Source: Stutzerimonas azotifigens (GTDB taxonomy: Bacteria; Pseudomonadota; Gammaproteobacteria; Pseudomonadales; Pseudomonadaceae). From it: DNA of 64,000 nucleotides. Of this stretch, positions 47,472 through 62,092 are shown piece after piece. Where the stretch lies: positions 1-64,000 of the forward strand of contig NZ_JAAMRF010000009.1 in the NCBI RefSeq assembly GCF_013522725.1. Reading direction: 5' to 3'. Position 1 is the first letter of the stretch. Each line of letters starts with the position of its first letter. Position numbers and translations under genes: made by a program. The notes below the pieces were generated by a model. It ran no database searches. It was given only the letters and a program-made list of their open reading frames with translations, and had not been told where the DNA came from.

Positions 47472-47487
47472 GATGCTATATTGCATC
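47472..47487. promoter_or_regulatory. Probable Xre operator overlapping the toxin-antitoxin promoter
   Basis: GATGC-TATATT-GCATC is an inverted repeat 22 bases before the antitoxin start. The spacer TATATT can serve as the -10 element, so a bound antitoxin would block RNA polymerase. Autoregulation by the Xre partner is normal for this family. Confidence 0.55.
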
Positions 47488-47508
47488 TACAGACACGAGG
47501 AATCAGCC

Positions 47509-47913
47509 ATGACCGCAATTCTTCAAGCGCAACCACTTACCAAGGATCAGGGCGCCACCGGGCTAAGAGCCGCCGTGAGTATTCTCGATAAATGGCAGGC
47601 ATCGACCGAACAAGCCTGCCGAATCCTGCGGATCTCACGCAGCACTCACACCAGGGCCAAGCTCCGCGATTCCGCGTGGTCGGTGAGCCTCGACTCGGAC
47701 CAGATGCAGCGCATCAGCTTCGTACTGAATATTCATGCCGCGCTGCGGGCGATGTTCGACAATCCGGAAAACGCATACGGCTTCCCGGCCATGGCCAACC
47801 GCAACGCCTTTTTCAACGGGCGATCCCCACTGGACGTCATGTCACAAGGGGACATGATCTCCCTCTACGAAACGTTCAGACGCATCGACAGCCTGCGAGG
47901 CGCGCAGTGGTAA
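47509..47913 (+). CDS. Xre/MbcA/ParS-family antitoxin
   Basis: The protein is 134 residues from ATG 47509, preceded by ACGAGGAA. The N-terminal half is an Xre-like helix-turn-helix (LDKWQASTEQACRILRISRS), and the C-terminal half is the DUF2384 toxin-binding domain (MFDNPENAYGFPAMANRNAF, then GRSPLDVMSQGDMISLYETF). It binds and neutralises the RES toxin encoded next and represses the operon. The toxin gene starts within its last codons. The pair lies between tig and the tRNA operon, where reference Pseudomonas genomes have no such genes. Confidence 0.9.
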   Translation: MTAILQAQPLTKDQGATGLRAAVSILDKWQASTEQACRILRISRSTHTRAKLRDSAWSVSLDSDQMQRISFVLNIHAALRAMFDNPENAYGFPAMANRNAFFNGRSPLDVMSQGDMISLYETFRRIDSLRGAQW

Positions 47914-48599
47914 CGCCCGACCAGCTACCGGGGCGAACCGGCGGCGAGCTGCAGGCCTATCGACTGGTCAACTCCAAATTTCCACCCATTGCGCTGTTCG
48001 ATGACGTCGCGGACGCCAGCGATTTCGAAACGCTGTATCAGTTGCAGGCCCTGACCAATCCAAGACTGCAAAACGAGGCCGGCCGGCTGGAACTGATCCC
48101 TCGCAGCGAAATCCCCTTCGGCATCCCGGGCTGCTCTTACGCAACAGCACCCTTCACCCACGTGAACCCCTCGGGGTCGCGTTTCAGCGATGGCACCTAC
48201 GGTGTGCTTTACCTTGCAGCGACCATGGACACAGCCCTGGCGGAGGTGCACCATCATCAAGAACTGTATTGGTCGAAAGTCGACGATCTGAACTTCGAGC
48301 GATTCGTCTTTCGCGGATTGTCGTGCCTGTTCGACGAAACCGGCATGCTTGACGCCACGGGCATACCAGCCACCGACCCCCTCTACCACCCAAGCGACTA
48401 CAGGCATTCACGGCATCTTGGAAGATTGATCAAGGAGGCAGTGAGGCCAGGCTTGCGTTATCGATCGGTAAGAGAAGAAGGAAAGGATTGCTGGGCACTG
48501 ATGACGCCCAAGCCTGTTTTCTCGATCATCCAGACAGCCCATTACGAGATGATCTGGAACGGCCGCATCTCCAGCATCAGCGCCATCAGCGCCGTATAA
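47907..48599 (+). CDS. RES-domain toxin
   Basis: The protein is 230 residues from GTG 47907-47909, which overlaps the antitoxin stop; GAGG lies seven bases upstream. The RES family pattern is visible: AYRLV near 17, SGSRFSDGTYGVLYLAATMD near 88-107 with Arg91 and Tyr101, and TALAEVHHH with Glu112. RES toxins resemble ADP-ribosyltransferases and degrade NAD+, stopping growth when the antitoxin is lost. The longer open frame beginning at 47592 is an out-of-frame overlap with the antitoxin and is not used. It appears intact. Confidence 0.88.
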   Translation: MVTPDQLPGRTGGELQAYRLVNSKFPPIALFDDVADASDFETLYQLQALTNPRLQNEAGRLELIPRSEIPFGIPGCSYATAPFTHVNPSGSRFSDGTYGVLYLAATMDTALAEVHHHQELYWSKVDDLNFERFVFRGLSCLFDETGMLDATGIPATDPLYHPSDYRHSRHLGRLIKEAVRPGLRYRSVREEGKDCWALMTPKPVFSIIQTAHYEMIWNGRISSISAISAV

Positions 48600-48704
48600 G
48601 CAGGGCAGAGACCAGCGTTCGCCCACTCTGCATGCGTCGACCTGAAGACATCAGCGCCCTACCCCGCGCCTGATAACGCCCAATCGCTAAACGACAGGCA
48701 CAAA

Positions 48705-48726
48705 AAAGCCCCAATTAAGGGGCTTT
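48705..48726 (-). terminator. Terminator of the tRNA operon
   Basis: AAAGCCCC-AATTAA-GGGGCTTT lies 30 bases after the last tRNA. In the leftward transcript it is followed by TTT and G. It ends the Arg-His-Leu tRNA transcript and also lies after the convergent toxin gene. Confidence 0.88.
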
Positions 48727-48755
48727 CAGCAACTCGTCATTACAGCGATATGTAA

Positions 48756-48840
48756 TGGTGCGGACGGAGAGACTCGAACTCTCACACCTTGCGGCGCCAG
48801 AACCTAAATCTGGTGTGTCTACCAATTTCACCACGTCCGC
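48756..48840 (-). tRNA. tRNA-Leu (UAG)
   Basis: The leftward strand reads GCGGACG...CGTCCGC followed by ACCA, with a long variable arm typical of leucine tRNA. The anticodon loop TTTAGGT between CCAGA and TCTGG gives anticodon UAG. The CCA end is encoded. It is the third tRNA of the operon. Confidence 0.96.
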
Positions 48841-48894
48841 AAAAACGGGCTTTAAACAAAAGCGCCAGGCGAGGTGCCTGGCGCTTTTCGAATA

Positions 48895-48971
48895 TGGGGT
48901 GGACGATGGGGATCGAACCCACGACACCAGGAGCCACAATCCTGTGCTCTACCAACTGAGCTACGCCCACC
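48895..48971 (-). tRNA. tRNA-His (GUG)
   Basis: The leftward strand reads GTGGGCG...CGTCCAC. The anticodon loop TTGTGGC gives GUG. The extra 5' G (48971) pairs with the C discriminator, the identity feature of histidine tRNA. CCA is encoded. Confidence 0.97.
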
Positions 48972-49001
48972 ATATTACATTTGCTTGTGCCAGAGGCCTA
49001 A

Positions 49002-49078
49002 TGGCGCACCCGGCAGGACTCGAACCTGCGACCATCCGCTTAGAAGGCGGATGCTCTATCCAGCTGAGCTACGGGCGC
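49002..49078 (-). tRNA. tRNA-Arg (UCU)
   Basis: The leftward strand begins GCGCCCGTAGCTCAGCTGGA. The anticodon stem-loop TCCGC-CTTCTAA-GCGGA gives anticodon UCU, reading AGA/AGG. CCA is encoded. It is the first tRNA after the operon promoter. Confidence 0.97.
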
Positions 49079-49187
49079 TTTATCTGCATTCTGTTCGGAG
49101 CGCAGACTTGAAGCTCCGGCTGCGAAGGATTGCTCCTTCACTGCCATCTTACCCAGCGCCAGGCTGTGCTCGACAAGCGGGGCGAAT

Positions 49188-49236
49188 CTTATAGAGCAGC
49201 CCGCTACCCGTCAACAGCAAATTTCGAAAAATTTCA
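49188..49236 (-). promoter_or_regulatory. Probable promoter of the tRNA operon
   Basis: On the leftward strand TTGACG (49209-49214) and TATAAG (49188-49193) are separated by 15 bases, slightly short. An A/T-rich UP-like element (49215-49236) lies before the -35 and a GC-rich discriminator follows the -10, features of stable-RNA promoters under stringent control. Confidence 0.65.
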
Positions 49237-49346
49237 GCGAGATAAAGGAGTTACAGGAAAACCGGGACTCGCCGCCTTTGCCGGACCGACTCACCATGCG
49301 AGAATGCGCGTCCTTTTTCAACCCATCCGATGGTTAGCCAAGCGTC

Positions 49347-50201
49347 ATGACCGCACAATTGATCGACGGTAAAACGATCGCAGCCAATATCCGCCAGCAG
49401 ATAGCCAAGCGGGTCACCGAGCGCCGCGAGCAGGGTCTGCGGGCACCTGGCCTGGCGGTGATCCTGGTCGGCACCGATCCGGCTTCGCAGGTATATGTGG
49501 CCCACAAGCGCAAGGACTGCGAAGAGGTCGGCTTCAAGTCCCAGGCCTACGACCTACCCGCCGACACCGCGCAGGATGCCCTGCTCGAACTGATCGACCA
49601 GCTCAACGAAGACGCGTCTGTAGACGGCATTCTCGTGCAGCTGCCGCTGCCCAAGCATCTGGACGCCTCCCTGCTGCTCGAGCGCATCCGCCCCGACAAG
49701 GACGTGGACGGCTTCCATCCCTATAACATTGGCCGACTCGCTCAGCGCATGCCGCTGCTGCGCCCCTGCACCCCCAAGGGCATCATGGCCCTGCTGCAGA
49801 GCACCGGAGTCGACCTTTATGGACTCGACGCCGTGGTGGTGGGTGCATCGAACATCGTGGGCAGGCCGATGGCACTCGAGCTGTTGCTGGCCGGCTGCAC
49901 GACCACCGTTACTCACCGCTTCACCCGCGATCTGGCCGATCACGTTCGGCGCGCCGACCTGGTGGTGGTGGCCACCGGCATTACCGGTCTGGTCAAGGGC
50001 GAGTGGATCAAGCCTGGGGCGATCGTCATCGACGTCGGCATCAATCGGCAGGCCGATGGCAAGCTGGTCGGCGACGTGGAGTACGAGCCGGCGTCGCAGC
50101 GAGCCGGCTGGATCACGCCGGTGCCAGGCGGCGTCGGCCCGATGACCCGGGCCTGCCTGTTGGAAAACACCCTGCATGCGGCCGAGCATCTGCACGCCTG
50201 A
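49347..50201 (+). CDS. folD: Methylenetetrahydrofolate dehydrogenase/cyclohydrolase FolD
   Basis: The protein has 284 residues. [20 protein letters not shown] contains the catalytic Tyr-X3-Lys; [12 protein letters not shown] and the nucleotide site [20 protein letters not shown] near 165 are hallmarks; [18 protein letters not shown] is at the C-terminus. It interconverts methylene-, methenyl- and formyl-tetrahydrofolate for purine and methionine synthesis. It is divergent from the tRNA operon, as in other Pseudomonas genomes, and ends at a terminator. Confidence 0.96.
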   Translation: MTAQLIDGKTIAANIRQQIAKRVTERREQGLRAPGLAVILVGTDPASQVYVAHKRKDCEEVGFKSQAYDLPADTAQDALLELIDQLNEDASVDGILVQLPLPKHLDASLLLERIRPDKDVDGFHPYNIGRLAQRMPLLRPCTPKGIMALLQSTGVDLYGLDAVVVGASNIVGRPMALELLLAGCTTTVTHRFTRDLADHVRRADLVVVATGITGLVKGEWIKPGAIVIDVGINRQADGKLVGDVEYEPASQRAGWITPVPGGVGPMTRACLLENTLHAAEHLHA

Positions 50202-50223
50202 TGCCCGCCTGAAACAGGCATAA

Positions 50224-50249
50224 AAAACGGCACCCTCGGGTGCCGTTTT
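50224..50249. terminator. Bidirectional terminator between folD and the importer operon
   Basis: AAAACGGCACC-CTCG-GGTGCCGTTTT is a perfect stem with A and T flanks serving folD (rightward) and the ABC importer operon (leftward). Confidence 0.92.
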
Positions 50250-50269
50250 GCGTTACGGGTATCGAGCGA

Positions 50270-52009
50270 TCAGCGCGGCGTCTGCCAGGATTTGATCAGC
50301 TCCCCATAGCTCACCGTCTGGCCTTGCGGCTTTTCGTTGGCCAGCTTGGGCTTCGGCGCGCCGGGCTGGCTCAGCCAGTACTCGGGGTCGCGCGGCTCGT
50401 TCATTTTGGGGCCGCACTTGGGTTGCACCTTGGCGCGCTCCAGCCGCGCCATCATGGTGTCCTGGGCTTCGGCGAGGCCATCGAGCGCCTCCTGGGGCGT
50501 CTTGTCCCCGCTGGCCGCCTCGGCGATGAACTGCCACCAGAGCTGCGCCAGGCGCGGATAATCCGGCACGTTGGTACCGGTCGGCGTCCACTGCACCCGT
50601 GCCGGGCTGCGATAGAACTCCACCAGGCCGCCCAGCTTCGGCGCCGCCTCGGTCATCGCCTGGGAGTTGATGTCCGACTCACGAATCGGCGTCAGCCCCA
50701 CCAGGGTCTTCTTCAGCGATACGGTCTTGGACACGGTGAACTGCGCGTACAACCAGGCCGCCAGCCGGCGCTTCTCCGGCGTCGAGTCAAGGAAGGTCCA
50801 TGCGCCGGCGTCCTGATAACCCAGCTTCATGCCCTCCTCCCAGTACGGCCCCTTCGGCGACGGCGCCATGCGCCACTTGGGCGTGCCGTCCTCGTTGACC
50901 ACCGGCAACCCCGGCTTGGTCATGTCGGCCGTGAAGGCGGTGTACCAGAATATCTGTTGGGCGATGTTGCCCTGCGCAGGCACCGGACCGGACTCGGAAA
51001 AGGTCATGCCTTGCGCTTCACGCGGCGCGTACTCGCGCATCCAGTCGACGTATTTCTGGGTGGCGTAGACGGCCGCCGGACCGTTGGTCGCACCGCCGCG
51101 CGAAACGCTCGAGCCCACTGGATGACAGTCTTCGACGCGAATACCCCACTCGTCCACCGGCAGCCCGTTGGGCAGACCTTTGTCGCCGGCGCCCGCCATG
51201 GAGAACCAGGCATCGGTGAAACGCCAGCCCAGCGACGGGTCCTTCTTGCCGTAATCCATATGGCCATACACGCGCTGCCCGTCGATCTCCTTGACGTGCT
51301 TGCTGAAGAACTCGGCGATGTCCTCATAGGCCGACCAGTTGACCGGCACACCCAGCTCATAGCCGTAGCGCTCCTTGAACTGGGCCTTGAGTTCCGGCCG
51401 CTCGAACCAATCGGCGCGGAACCAGTAGAGGTTGGCGAACTGCTGGACCGGCAGCTGATACACCTTGCCGTCCGGCCCGGTGGTGAACGACAGGCCGATG
51501 AAATCCTGCAGGTCGAGGGTCGGCAGGGTGTAGTCCTTGGCCTCGTTCTCGATCATGTCGCTGATGGCGACGGCCTTGCCATAGCGAAAATGGGTGCCGA
51601 TCAGGTCCGAATCGTTGATATAGCCGTCGTAGATGTTCTTGCCTGACTGCATCTGGGTCTGCAGTTTCTCAACCACATCGCCTTCCTGCATTAGGTCATG
51701 GCGCAGCCTGATGCCGGTGATCTCCTGAAAGGCGCGCGCCAGAGTCTTGGATTCGTACTCGTGGGTGGTGATGGTCTCCGACGCCACGTTGATATCCATG
51801 CCGCGGAAGGGTTCGGCCGCCTTGATGAACCAGCGCAACTCCTCCATCTGCTGCTCGGGCGTCAGCGTCGAGGGGTTGAACTCGGATTCGATCCATTTCT
51901 TGGCTGCCTCTTCATAGGCATCGGCCCAGGCCGAGCCTGCGGCGCCGGACAACGTCAGCAGGGCCGCCAGCGCCATGCCCTGTCGGGTGTTGTTTTTATT
52001 GTCGAACAT
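50270..52009 (-). CDS. glpV: ABC importer substrate-binding protein, glycerol-type (GlpV-like)
   Basis: The protein is 579 residues from ATG 52007-52009 (MFDNKNNTRQGMALAALLTL), preceded by GGAGG. The signal peptide ends near SAWADA (residue 30). The mature protein is a large SBP_bac_1-type binding protein (NVASETITTHEYESKTLARA; GLSFTTGPDGKVYQLPVQQF). Its size and its place after a DUF2160 gene match GlpV of the rhizobial glycerol importer GlpSTPQUV. It would capture glycerol, or a related polyol, in the periplasm. It is the last gene of the operon. The ligand assignment is by family and gene order. Confidence 0.82.
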   Translation of the reverse strand: MFDNKNNTRQGMALAALLTLSGAAGSAWADAYEEAAKKWIESEFNPSTLTPEQQMEELRWFIKAAEPFRGMDINVASETITTHEYESKTLARAFQEITGIRLRHDLMQEGDVVEKLQTQMQSGKNIYDGYINDSDLIGTHFRYGKAVAISDMIENEAKDYTLPTLDLQDFIGLSFTTGPDGKVYQLPVQQFANLYWFRADWFERPELKAQFKERYGYELGVPVNWSAYEDIAEFFSKHVKEIDGQRVYGHMDYGKKDPSLGWRFTDAWFSMAGAGDKGLPNGLPVDEWGIRVEDCHPVGSSVSRGGATNGPAAVYATQKYVDWMREYAPREAQGMTFSESGPVPAQGNIAQQIFWYTAFTADMTKPGLPVVNEDGTPKWRMAPSPKGPYWEEGMKLGYQDAGAWTFLDSTPEKRRLAAWLYAQFTVSKTVSLKKTLVGLTPIRESDINSQAMTEAAPKLGGLVEFYRSPARVQWTPTGTNVPDYPRLAQLWWQFIAEAASGDKTPQEALDGLAEAQDTMMARLERAKVQPKCGPKMNEPRDPEYWLSQPGAPKPKLANEKPQGQTVSYGELIKSWQTPR

Positions 52010-52050
52010 AGACACCTCCATTGGGTTATTCGGAAGAGCGGCCTTGTGGC

Positions 52051-52323
52051 TCACCCCCAGCGCATCACCACAAACAACCAGACGACGGACAGCGCGGACG
52101 CTATCCAGATGCTCCAGTCGGTCAGCCCCACCAGCATCAGGTGCCAGTAGGCGCTGCCCAGTAATCCGATGAACAGCCGGTCGCCCCGGGTAGTGGTGAT
52201 CGGCAGCCAGCCGCGGCGTGGCGCGCAGGGATGGCGTAGCTCCCATACCGTCATGGTCACCAGCGTCAGCCCTATCGCGCAGAAGAACAGCGCCGTGGGC
52301 AGGGTCCAGGCCATCCAGCTCAT
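52051..52323 (-). CDS. glpU: DUF2160 small membrane protein (GlpU-like)
   Basis: The product is 90 residues with two to three hydrophobic helices (about 5-26, 47-68 and 71-88) and WELRHPCAPRRGWLPITTTR between them. DUF2160 proteins occur almost only in this type of ABC operon, between the second permease and the binding protein, as here. In rhizobia the corresponding gene is glpU; its role is not established and it may be an accessory membrane subunit. Confidence 0.8.
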   Translation of the reverse strand: MSWMAWTLPTALFFCAIGLTLVTMTVWELRHPCAPRRGWLPITTTRGDRLFIGLLGSAYWHLMLVGLTDWSIWIASALSVVWLFVVMRWG

Positions 52324-52332
52324 GTCGCCCTC

Positions 52333-53136
<804 letters not shown>

Positions 53137-53143
53137 CGGCTCC

Positions 53144-54006
<863 letters not shown>

Positions 54007-54010
<4 letters not shown>

Positions 54011-55104
54011 GACTGCGCCTCCACCAGCAGGTCATCGGCATAGAGCATCAGCCACTGCGCCGGGAAGGACACCCAAACGACGTCGCGCGCCAGGGTCTGC
54101 TCCTCCGGCAGACGGGCCTTGAGCAGATGCCCCTGCAGGCGAAAACTCAGAATCTTGTAGGTGCCCAGGTCTTCGAGACGCACCGCCTCGGCCTGCATCG
54201 CGCCGGCGCAAGGCTCGTCGGCGACATGGACGAACTCTGGGCGAATACCGATCTGCAGGCGCTTGCCTACAAGCGCCGGAAGCTGCCGACGCAGCCCCTC
54301 GGGCAGCGGCAGATGCTGTTCACCGAAGCCGACGCCGCCCTGCTCGGCCTTGACCTCGATCAGATTCATCCCAGGGCTGCCGACGAAAAAACCGACGAAG
54401 GTGTGGCGAGGCCGCTCGAACAGCTCGCGCGGCGTGCCGAACTGGACGATCTGCCCGCCGTGCATCACCGCGATCTTGTCGGCGAACGTCGAGGCCTCCA
54501 GCTGATCGTGGGTGACGTAGATCATGGTGATGTTGAACTGCTCGTGGATCTGCTTGAGCTTGCGCCGCAGCTTCCACTTCAGGTGCGGGTCTATCACCGT
54601 CAGCGGTTCGTCGAAGAGAATTGCGGAAACGTCGTCACGCACGAGGCCGCGCCCCATCGAGACTTTTTGCTTCTCATCCGCCGTCAGGTTTCGCGCCTTC
54701 CTGCTCAGCACCCGCTGCAGGTCGAGCACCTCGGCGACCTCGTTCACCTTGCTCGTCACCCGCGTTTCGGCCAGGCCCTGATTGCGCAGCGGGAACGCCA
54801 GGTTGTCGAACACCGTCATGGTGTCGTACACCACCGGAAACTGGAAAACCTGGGCGATGTTGCGCTGCTCCGGCGTCAGCCGGTTCACCTCGCGGGAGTC
54901 GAATAGCACCTTGCCTTCGGACGGACTGAGCAATCCGGAGATGATGTTGAGCAAGGTCGACTTGCCGCAGCCGGACGGCCCCAGCAGGGCGTAGGCGCCG
55001 CCCTGCTCCCAGACATGGTCCATCTCGCGGATCGCATAGTCCTGCGGCCCGACCGGGCGTTCGGCGTAGCTGTGGGCCAGGTTCTGCAAACGGATTTCAG
55101 CCAT
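54007..55104 (-). CDS. glpT: ABC importer ATPase with degenerate signature motif (GlpT-like)
   Basis: The protein has 365 residues, MalK-like, with a C-terminal TOBE-type regulatory domain. Walker A GPSGCGKST is at 42-50, the Q-loop in VFQFPVVYD near 88, Walker B AILFDE at 161-166 and the switch His199 in YVTHDQLEA. The ABC signature, normally LSGGQ, is LTADEKQ at 140-146. It pairs with the GlpS-like ATPase, which has the opposite defect. Note that this gene is unrelated to the glycerol-3-phosphate antiporter also named glpT. Confidence 0.85.
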
Positions 55105-55113
55105 GGCCAGCTC

Positions 55114-56196
<1,083 letters not shown>

Positions 56197-56231
56197 GACG
56201 CATCCTTATGGTTGTCATGCCGACCTCCATA

Positions 56232-56246
56232 GCGATAACCATGCCA
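56232..56246 (-). promoter_or_regulatory. Sigma-54 promoter of the ABC importer operon
   Basis: On the operon strand TGGCATGGTTATCGC matches the -24/-12 consensus TGGCACGNNNNTTGC with the invariant GG and GC at the correct spacing. Transcription would begin about 35 bases before the first ATPase gene. The divergent gene encodes a sigma-54 activator, supporting the call. Confidence 0.75.
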
Positions 56247-56302
56247 CGACCCCACGGCCGCGTCTGCACGGCGCTTTTCCTCCGCCAGGCAAGGTTTGCC
56301 GC

Positions 56303-56359
56303 TGTTCAAATGAACATTTTCGAACATTGACAGTGAACAGATCTGAACAAGACTGTTCA
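56303..56359. promoter_or_regulatory. Array of TGAACA half-sites, probable activator binding region
   Basis: TGTTCA-AA-TGAACA (56303-56316) is a palindrome. Further half-sites are CGAACA (56321), TGAACA (56334), TGAACA (56344) and inverted TGTTCA (56354). Several are spaced by 10 bases, placing them on one DNA face. The array lies 60-110 bases upstream of the -24/-12 promoter, the normal place for an enhancer-binding protein, and just before the regulator gene itself. Confidence 0.65.
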
Positions 56360-56419
56360 GTTAGCTCCCTTCGAGCCTCACCCAGAACAACAAGAACGCG
56401 CAACGCGCAAGGCACAGCC

Positions 56420-58269
<1,850 letters not shown>

Positions 58270-58273
<4 letters not shown>

Positions 58274-60246
58274 CCGTTTGACGCGCCGCTGCCATGCGAC
58301 TGACGCTGAGCGAGCAGCGCGGTGGCGCCCTGGGGCTTGCGGGCGAACCAGAGCACCCGGCTCACGCCCCTCGTGATCGCGACGTAGGCCAGTCGCAGCG
58401 ATTCATCGGCCATCGCCTGGTCATAGCTGCTGCGAAAGAAACCGCACCGGGCATACAGCGCATTGCGCAGCGGATGCGTGGCGCCCGGCAGGCAGTCGTC
58501 GACGATGATCGCCACTTCGGCCTGCAGCCCCTTGGCCCGGTGAATCGTCATCGCCTTCACCGGTAACCCGGCGCCCAACTGTGCCTGAATCTGCTTGAGG
58601 GGCTCGTTTCGGCGGCTGAGCAGCAGGACCGCCGTCCGTTCGCGCCCGCCGCGAGCGGCGGCATGCCGACACTGCTTCGCGATCTCCTGCAGCAACCCCT
58701 GCAAGCCCGTGCGGATATCGAACGGCGTGACCAGCAGAACGCCGTGGTCGCCGTCCTGCAGCGGCCGAACCGCTTCGCTCTGCTTGGGCTGCTTGCAGGC
58801 AACGGCCGAGAGCACCGCCTCCCCGTCGCGAATGATCGGCTCGATGGAGCGGTAGTTGGTACCCAGCACCAACTGCGCGCTGCGAGCCTTGCCCTTGACC
58901 GGGAAATGCCGGTCGAAATCAATGAACAGCTCCGGCGAACTGCCCCGCCAGCCGTAGATAGATTGCCAGTCATCCCCGATGGCCATCAGGCTGACCGCCC
59001 GCCGTTCGCCGTCCAGACGCCGGTGCAACGCCTGCAGCCACTGCACGATCTGTGGGGAGATATCCTGGAATTCGTCGATCAAGAGATGCCCGAACGGCTC
59101 GAGCAGCTCGGCGGGAATCGGCTCGTTGCCGGCAAGCCGCGCAGTCAGTTGGGCAAAGGCGTCATCGTAGGTCATCAGGGAGCGGGCTCGCAGCGCGGCC
59201 TGGAAATGTTCCCAGAACAGCACCAGCGCCTCACAGAACATCCGCTCGCGGGCGCTGCAGGCCAGCGCCTGCGGCTCCAGGCTGTCGATGCGCAGGCCGA
59301 TGCTCTGCATGAATGCGGCCTGCTGGAAGAAGGCTTCGTGCAGCGGAGTCGGTTTCAGCTCGCCTTCGAGCCTGAAGGGCGTCGTCGGCGCGTTGGGCAG
59401 CGGCTCGCTTTCGGCTGGCGGTGGCGAACCGAGCAGCTCGTGCACGTGGCCGCGAAAGCGTGCATCGGTGGCATACGCGGTGTCGTACGCCTGTTGCAGG
59501 ACCTGCCGCTGCGCAGCGCCAAGCCTGCCACCCGCAAGGGGGTTGTCCAGCTCCCTGGCTCCGGCCGCTGCACCCTCGCCCAGCTGCTCGAACCAGGCGG
59601 GGTTACCCAGCAGGGCCTTGGCCATCACCCCCATCGCCGAGTGAAAGGTGCGCACACACTGGCGCGCCTGCGCCGGGTCGAACGGATGCTGCCAGAACGC
59701 GAGTACCCTGATCAGCTGCTCGCGCAACTCCGCGCAGGAGGCATTGGTGAAGGAGATCACCGTGATGCGCCCGGGCTCGATACCCAGGTGGCAGAGCATG
59801 AACACCAGGCGCAGCACCAGTGTCGTCGACTTGCCCGATCCGGCACCGGCGAAGATGCGGGTCAGCGGCTGATCGCTCAGGATCATTGCCCACTGCGCCG
59901 GGGACGGTTCGCTGACCACACCGGCGCGCGCCGCGGCAGCGACCTGGGTCCGCATCGCCCGGATCCGAGCCTCCGTCACCGGCATCGCCGTCGCGCTGTA
60001 GATGCCCCGCGTGCGGGTGGTCTTCGGTTTGGCGGCGGTTGCCTTACGCTTTCCGGCCCCCTCGCTGGTAGTCGGTTTGCCCTTGGCTGATGCCTTGCGC
60101 GGCTGCGTCGCGGCCTTGCGCCGCTTGGGTTTCGCCGCGTAGGCAGCGGCGTCGCGCTCGGCCCGCAAGTAGGCGGTGGTACGAGGGAAATAGCGCTCGA
60201 GCGCCTTGGCGAGGATCTGCGTATAGCGCTGTACAGCGGAGGGCAT
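58270..60246 (-). CDS. UvrD/Rep-family superfamily 1 DNA helicase
   Basis: From ATG 60244-60246 (MPSAVQRYTQILAKALERYF) the protein is 658 residues. A low-complexity Lys/Ala/Pro linker occupies about residues 38-80. Helicase motifs follow: Walker A FAGAGSGKSTTL near 133, TFHSAMG, DEFQDIS (motif II) near 400, GDDWQSIYGWRG (motif III), LGTNYRS (motif IV), MTIHRAKGLQAEVAII (motif V) and YVAITRGVSRVLW (motif VI). All are intact, so it is an active ATP-dependent helicase. It is convergent with the activator gene, overlapping by four bases. Precise role (repair or replication restart) is not clear; an upstream TTG start at 60285 is possible. Confidence 0.87.
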
Positions 60247-60301
60247 CAGAAACGGTCCAACCGGAAGTGAGGTAGCCGAAGGCAAGTCGGCTCGTTCTGG
60301 A

Positions 60302-60643
60302 TCAGTCGTCGCGGGTCAGCACTTCAAGCAACTCGATCTCGAAGATCAGGTTGGAGTGCGGCTTGATGTGTTCGCCCACCTGCCGCTCGCCGTAGGCCAG
60401 CGACGCCGGCACGAACAGCCTGCGCTTGCCGCCGACGCGCATCCCCATCAGCCCCTGGTCCCAGCCCTTTATGACCCGGCCGGTACCGATCACGCATTGA
60501 AACGGCTTGCCGCGTACGTGGGAAGAATCGAACCGCGTGCCGTCCTCCAGCGTGCCATCGTAGTGCGTGGTGATCAGGGCACCCTTGACCACTTCCTTGC
60601 CGTCGCCCACCACCAGATCTTCAACCTGCAACTGCGTGCTCAT
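60302..60643 (-). CDS. FKBP-type peptidyl-prolyl cis-trans isomerase
   Basis: From ATG 60641-60643, with GAGGAG before it, the protein is 113 residues, a single FKBP domain with no signal peptide. Active-site residues are in HYDGTLEDGTRFDSSHVRGK, then VIKGWDQGLMGMRVGGKRRL and FVPASLAYGERQVGEHIKPH. It accelerates proline isomerisation in the cytoplasm. It lies 63 bases downstream of cysS in the same direction and may share its transcript. Confidence 0.9.
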   Translation of the reverse strand: MSTQLQVEDLVVGDGKEVVKGALITTHYDGTLEDGTRFDSSHVRGKPFQCVIGTGRVIKGWDQGLMGMRVGGKRRLFVPASLAYGERQVGEHIKPHSNLIFEIELLEVLTRDD

Positions 60644-60706
60644 CGCCGCTCCTCGTTTCGCCATGAAAAACGCCGCCCGCAGGCGGCGCTCGGTCATCCA
60701 GCCGGA

Positions 60707-62091
<1,385 letters not shown>

Positions 62092-62092
<1 letters not shown>

